Source of the DNA: an uncultured Dorea sp.
GTDB taxonomy: Bacteria > Bacillota > Clostridia > Lachnospirales > Lachnospiraceae
Assembly (NCBI GenBank): GCA_948844705.1
Contig: CAQNVT010000135.1
Span: forward strand, 1-6,363
DNA: 6,363 bases
Direction: 5' to 3'
This document shows, piece by piece, positions 3,944 through 6,363 of the stretch. Position numbers and translations under genes: made by a program. Every line of letters starts with the position of its first letter. Position 1 is the stretch's first letter. Below the pieces are notes generated by a model. The model saw nothing but the letters and a program-made list of their open reading frames with translations. It was not told where the DNA came from and made no database searches.

Positions 3944-6363
3944 TTATTTCACGTTTTCAATGGGTTTTTCTATTACTTTTACACAAGATTCTCCAAGATA
4001 ATTCGTCAATCTGCTCAACAGCCCCGGCTCCACATGCACATTCCGGTTCGGCGGAAGCCGCTTCACCGCGCGCTCCGCCTTGCAGTAGATTATGACCTCG
4101 TCCCCGCCGTCGGAGCTTCCCATCATATCATAGAGAAGCTTTTCATCTTTAAGAAATGCTCCTTTATCCGCGAACTGAAGCCACAGCTCCTTCTTCGTCT
4201 GCTCAAAGGGAATGACCGATTCACAGATCAGCTTACTGGGCGCATCATCTTCCTCTGACACCCTGCCCCGGACAAATATCTTGTTCTCCTCCTCCAGATG
4301 CTGACGGTATTTTTCATAATCTCTCGGAAATACGACGATCTCTACCGTACCCAGCAGATCCTCCAGCGTAAGGAAGCACATGGTCTTATTCGTCTTCGTA
4401 TATTTGACGGTCTTTCCGGCAATGAGCCCGCCGACAGTCTCCCTTGCGCCGTCCCGCACCTTCGTCCGTCCGGTCTCCTCATCAAGCTGGAAATCCAATG
4501 TCGTGCGGGAAATATTCTTCCGCCATTTTTCCTCATAATCCTCCATCGGATGCCCGCTTAAGTAAACGCCCAGCACCTCCTTTTCAAATGCAAGCTTCGT
4601 CTCCTTTTCATATTCGCCCACATTGGGAAGCGGAATATCAAACTCTGCCTTCTGGTCCTCGTCCACCATGTCAAACAGCGACATCTGGCCCGCCATGGAA
4701 TATTTCTTCTCCTGAAGCGCCTGGTCGAGCACCTGTATGTAGATGATCATAAGCTGCTTTCTCGTCCCCCGGAAGCCGTCGAAGGCGCCGGATTTGATAA
4801 AGTTTTCGATCGTTCTTTTATTGATCTCCTTTCCGGCCATCCGCTCGATAAAATCCTTAAGAGTCGTAAACTCTCCGCGCTCCCGGCGCTCCTCTATGAT
4901 CGCCTCGATCACGGACCTTCCCACGCTTTTGATCGCCGCAAGGCCGAACCGGATATTTCCTCCGTCTACGGAAAACGTAGCCATGCCTTTATTGATGTCC
5001 GGCGGCAGGATCCTGATCCCCATCTGCCGGCATGTATAAATATATTCTGATACCTTGGAGGAATTATCGATACAGGAGGTCATGAGAGCCGCCATAAATT
5101 CCACCGGATAATAATATTTTAACCACGCAGTCTGGTACGCCACCACTGCATAGGCGGCCGCATGGGATTTGTTAAACGCATATTTCGCAAAATCAATCAT
5201 TTCATCATAGATCTTGTTCGCCGTCCGCTCGTCGATTCCGTTAGCAATACAACCGGGCACATTTTCCTCCTTATTTCCATAGACGAAGCTCTGGCGTTCC
5301 TTTTTCATTACATCGCCCTTTTTCTTGGACATGGCGCGCCTCAGAAGGTCGCTTCTGCCCAGGGTATATCCCGCCAGGTCGCGCACGATCTGCATAACCT
5401 GCTCCTGATATACGATACAGCCGTAGGTCGGCTCTAAGATTCCCTCGAGCTGCGGACAGTCATAGGTGATAAGCTCCGGATGGTTCTTACCCCTGATGTA
5501 CTGAGGAATAAAATCCATCGGACCCGGACGGTACAGGGATATCCCCGCGATGACATCCTCCAGATTTCTTGGCTTTAATTCCTTCATAAAGCTCTTCATC
5601 CCGGCGCTCTCAAGCTGGAACACCCCGTCTGTCCTGCCGCTTCCGATGGAATCATACACTGCCTGATCGTCATAATCGATCTTGTCCATATCAATCTGCT
5701 TTCCCGCGCTCTTGCTGGCAAGAGCCACGGCGTCCCGGATGACGGTCAGGGTTCGAAGTCCCAGAAAATCCATTTTGAGAAGCCCCAGCTCCTCAAGAGT
5801 GGTCATGGTGAACTGCGTGGTAACAGAGCCGTCCGCCCCGAGAGACAGCGGCACATACTCGTCCACCGCCTTCTGGCTTATGACAACACCCGCCGCATGC
5901 ATGGAGGTATGTCTCGGAAGACCCTCCAGACGCATGGACATGTCGATAAGCTCCTTCACCTGCGGATCCTCATCGTAAGATTTCTTAAGATCAGAGCTTG
6001 TCTTAAGCGCCCGCTCAAGGGTAATATTAGGCTCCCTGGGAATCATTTTCGCGATAGAATCTACAAACGCATAGGGAAGATCCATAACTCTTCCCACATC
6101 CCGGATCACACCCCGGGCGGCAAGCGTACCGAAGGTCACGATCTGAACCACACGGTCCGCTCCGTATTTGCGCACTACATAATCAATAACCTCCTGCCTC
6201 CTCTCAAAGCAGAAGTCCACGTCGATATCCGGCATGGATACCCGCTCCGGATTCAGGAAACGCTCAAAGAGGAGCTGATATCTGATCGGATCAATGGTCG
6301 TGATCTCCAGACAGTAGGAAACGATGCTTCCCGCCGCGGAGCCCCTTCCCGGCGCACACCGTA
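3944..6363 (-). CDS. dnaE: DNA polymerase III subunit alpha DnaE (5' end outside window)
   Basis: The C-terminal 805 residues of a C-family replicative DNA polymerase; roughly 350 residues including the PHP domain lie beyond the right edge. In Firmicutes DnaE works beside PolC at the fork, extending primers. In fragment numbering: RCAPGRGSAAGS (1-12) and PDIDVDF (44-50), whose first two Asp are catalytic, as is Asp198 in KMDFLGLRTL. Then FQLESAGM (249-256), SLYRPGPM (275-282), YQEQVMQI (318-325) and FNKSHAAAYA (396-405). A helix-hairpin-helix region is near 511-530, a beta-clamp-binding motif QMSLF at 559-563 and an OB-fold near 643-712, followed by a short C-terminal domain. The frame is open from the right edge to the TAA at 3944-3946; the internal ATG at 6235 is part of VSMPDIDVDF and is not the start. 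It is the first visible gene of the unit that continues into pfkA. Confidence 0.97.
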   Translation of the reverse strand, partial: RCAPGRGSAAGSIVSYCLEITTIDPIRYQLLFERFLNPERVSMPDIDVDFCFERRQEVIDYVVRKYGADRVVQIVTFGTLAARGVIRDVGRVMDLPYAFVDSIAKMIPREPNITLERALKTSSDLKKSYDEDPQVKELIDMSMRLEGLPRHTSMHAAGVVISQKAVDEYVPLSLGADGSVTTQFTMTTLEELGLLKMDFLGLRTLTVIRDAVALASKSAGKQIDMDKIDYDDQAVYDSIGSGRTDGVFQLESAGMKSFMKELKPRNLEDVIAGISLYRPGPMDFIPQYIRGKNHPELITYDCPQLEGILEPTYGCIVYQEQVMQIVRDLAGYTLGRSDLLRRAMSKKKGDVMKKERQSFVYGNKEENVPGCIANGIDERTANKIYDEMIDFAKYAFNKSHAAAYAVVAYQTAWLKYYYPVEFMAALMTSCIDNSSKVSEYIYTCRQMGIRILPPDINKGMATFSVDGGNIRFGLAAIKSVGRSVIEAIIEERRERGEFTTLKDFIERMAGKEINKRTIENFIKSGAFDGFRGTRKQLMIIYIQVLDQALQEKKYSMAGQMSLFDMVDEDQKAEFDIPLPNVGEYEKETKLAFEKEVLGVYLSGHPMEDYEEKWRKNISRTTLDFQLDEETGRTKVRDGARETVGGLIAGKTVKYTKTNKTMCFLTLEDLLGTVEIVVFPRDYEKYRQHLEEENKIFVRGRVSEEDDAPSKLICESVIPFEQTKKELWLQFADKGAFLKDEKLLYDMMGSSDGGDEVIIYCKAERAVKRLPPNRNVHVEPGLLSRLTNYLGESCVKVIEKPIENVK

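Noticed and set aside
1..6363. CRISPR array, insertion sequence, phage, tRNA/rRNA or defence genes
   Set aside because: No regularly spaced repeats, transposase or integrase motifs, tRNA-like cloverleaf or known defence-family motifs were seen on either strand.

Overview
The window looks like two unrelated genome pieces joined head to tail near position 925, with every gene on the minus strand. The right part (about 926-6363) reads as a Firmicutes/Clostridia genome of Lachnospiraceae type: three of its five genes have recognisable Shine-Dalgarno sequences, and the order dnaE, pfkA, DUF1934 suits that group. The left part (1 to about 925) reads as Bacteroidales: a long-chain flavodoxin, a start codon with no Shine-Dalgarno sequence, and a promoter with the Bacteroidetes -7 motif TATCTTTG.

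Layout, left to right (transcription runs right to left). 1-74: first 24 codons of an unidentified gene, possibly a DHH-family phosphoesterase, with its promoter at 113-144. 147-182: a perfect 14-bp hairpin. 222-243: a smaller hairpin just past the flavodoxin. 261-758: flavodoxin (fldA). 851-880: a strong intrinsic terminator, with a possible 12-codon remnant of another gene's 3' end at 897-932. 911-1702: the first third or so of a GH42 beta-galactosidase, cut off at the proposed junction. 1818-2339: moaC (molybdenum cofactor synthesis). 2411-2441: intrinsic terminator. 2445-2885: DUF1934 protein. 2902-3879: pfkA (6-phosphofructokinase). 3944-6363: dnaE, lacking its 5' third, which lies beyond the right edge.

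dnaE, pfkA and the DUF1934 gene are closely spaced (64 and 16 bp gaps) and probably form one transcription unit ending at the 2411-2441 terminator. moaC lies beyond it and must be transcribed separately or by read-through. The GH42 gene has its own ribosome-binding site after a 115-bp gap.

I found no phage, insertion sequence, CRISPR, RNA gene, toxin-antitoxin or defence system, and no convincing plus-strand gene. The observations most worth checking are the probable chimeric junction, the moaC tail that runs through a plus-strand terminator-like hairpin, and the imperfect 30-bp-period direct repeat at the end of moaC. I do not see an undescribed biological system here; the genes are ordinary housekeeping and catabolic genes.
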